Shown piece by piece: positions 15,948 through 16,532 of a stretch of DNA of 16,532 nt. This DNA comes from Planctomycetaceae bacterium UBA2972. Lineage in GTDB: Bacteria; Planctomycetota; Planctomycetia; Pirellulales; Pirellulaceae. The stretch is taken from the NCBI GenBank assembly GCA_002348315.1, contig DEAW01000055.1, forward strand, positions 1-16,532. Reading direction: 5' to 3'. The notes beneath the pieces were generated by a model. The model was not told the DNA's origin. It searched no databases and saw nothing but the letters and a program-made list of their open reading frames with translations. How positions within the stretch are numbered: position 1 is the stretch's first letter; each line of letters starts with the position of its first letter. The position numbers and the translations under genes are program-made.

Positions 15948-16532
15948 CTAACTTGAGGCAGGTTTCACTACTTTTTTCTTCAATTGATCGATCAAAACGG
16001 CCACCAGAATCAGGGCACCGTAGATCACCATCTGGCTATACGAGTCCACTCCAGCCATATTCAAGCCATTTTGAATCACGCCCAGAATCAATGCTCCAAT
16101 AAAGGTACCAAAGATTTTACCTTCCCCGCCCATCAAGCTGGTTCCACCTACTACTACAGCCGCAATTACCTGTAATTCGTAAAATTCGCCCGCTTTGGGA
16201 CGTCCCGTTCCGAAATGGGAAGCATCCAGGACGCCGGCAAGTCCGGCCGCCAAACCACAGATTGCATAGACTGCGATCAATACGGTGACCACAGGTACAC
16301 CGGAAAGCCTCGCTGCTGTTTCATTGCCGCCCACAGCATAAACATAACGCCCGAAGGCCGTGTGATTCATCACAATATGAGCGACGATAAAGAGGAGGAC
16401 CATCAGTACAATCTGGCTGGGAATCCCAAACAAAGATGACGAATACAATGTCCCCACCGACTCGGCTTCAATCTTCACTGCGTCAGCACCACCCGCCAAG
16501 ATGTACGACATACCACGAGCCACCATCATCAG
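15948..16532 (-). CDS. Sugar ABC transporter permease, RbsC-like, N-terminal part outside window
   Basis: The frame is open through the right edge, and the codon before the first visible ATG is still coding (CTG), so this is the last 194 codons of a longer gene. The sequence follows the RbsC/BPD_transp_2 family of ribose-type ABC permeases: HTAFGRYVYAVGGNETAARLSGV is replaced family-wise by closely similar segments, and ELQVIAAVVVGGTSLMGGEG plus GALILGVIQNGLN are its signature C-terminal motifs. Several hydrophobic helices are visible. It would form the membrane channel with an ATPase and a sugar-binding protein, expected upstream beyond the window. The imported sugar cannot be told. Its transcription unit appears separate from the main cluster, with the subunit c gene between them. 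Confidence 0.92.
   Translation of the reverse strand: MMMVARGMSYILAGGADAVKIEAESVGTLYSSSLFGIPSQIVLMVLLFIVAHIVMNHTAFGRYVYAVGGNETAARLSGVPVVTVLIAVYAICGLAAGLAGVLDASHFGTGRPKAGEFYELQVIAAVVVGGTSLMGGEGKIFGTFIGALILGVIQNGLNMAGVDSYSQMVIYGALILVAVLIDQLKKKVVKPASS

Noticed and set aside
1..16532. Search for CRISPR arrays, tRNA or rRNA genes and insertion sequences
   Set aside because: No regularly spaced repeats, no cloverleaf-like or ribosomal sequence, and no transposase-like protein or flanking inverted repeats were seen.

Overview
The window looks like a chromosomal segment of a marine-type planctomycete (Planctomycetota). The main sign is its set of lineage-typical families: planctomycete cytochrome c domains fused to DUF1549/DUF1553 and to DUF1587/1592/1588/1585, a DUF1501 and a DUF1552 protein, and DUF1080 proteins. 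Every convincing gene is on the minus strand, so transcription runs from right to left. There is no RNA gene, insertion sequence, CRISPR array or phage gene, and no gene-free stretch longer than 300 bases.

Right edge (15395-16532): the C-terminal part of an RbsC-like sugar ABC permease runs off the window. After a 247-base gap comes a lone F-type ATP synthase subunit c gene with a GTG start and a signal-peptide-like N-terminus. A clear intrinsic terminator (15342-15375) follows it and separates it from the main cluster.

Main cluster (1-15270), in transcription order: SMP-30/gluconolactonase-like protein; PAT/AmpG-like MFS transporter; large cytochrome c-DUF1549-discoidin-DUF1553 protein; Tat-exported DUF1501 protein; tandem DUF1080 (3-keto-disaccharide hydrolase family) protein; secreted two-domain alpha/beta hydrolase of acetyl xylan esterase type; Tat-exported hydroxypyruvate-isomerase-like TIM barrel; second cytochrome c protein (DUF1587/1592/1588/1585); and a Tat-exported DUF1552 protein cut by the left edge. 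Most gaps are under 120 bases. SMP-30/MFS is tightly spaced, with the ribosome binding site overlapping the stop codon, while a terminator-like hairpin sits on the DUF1080 stop codon.

Reading of the system (inference): all soluble products carry Sec or Tat signals, so the cluster looks like an extracytoplasmic carbohydrate oxidation and hydrolysis pathway. An esterase would deacylate the substrate. The DUF1080, SMP-30-like and TIM-barrel proteins would act on oxidised or lactone sugar intermediates. Two cytochrome/Tat-partner pairs would supply redox or unknown chemistry, and the MFS carrier would move a product across the membrane. The substrate cannot be read from the sequence.
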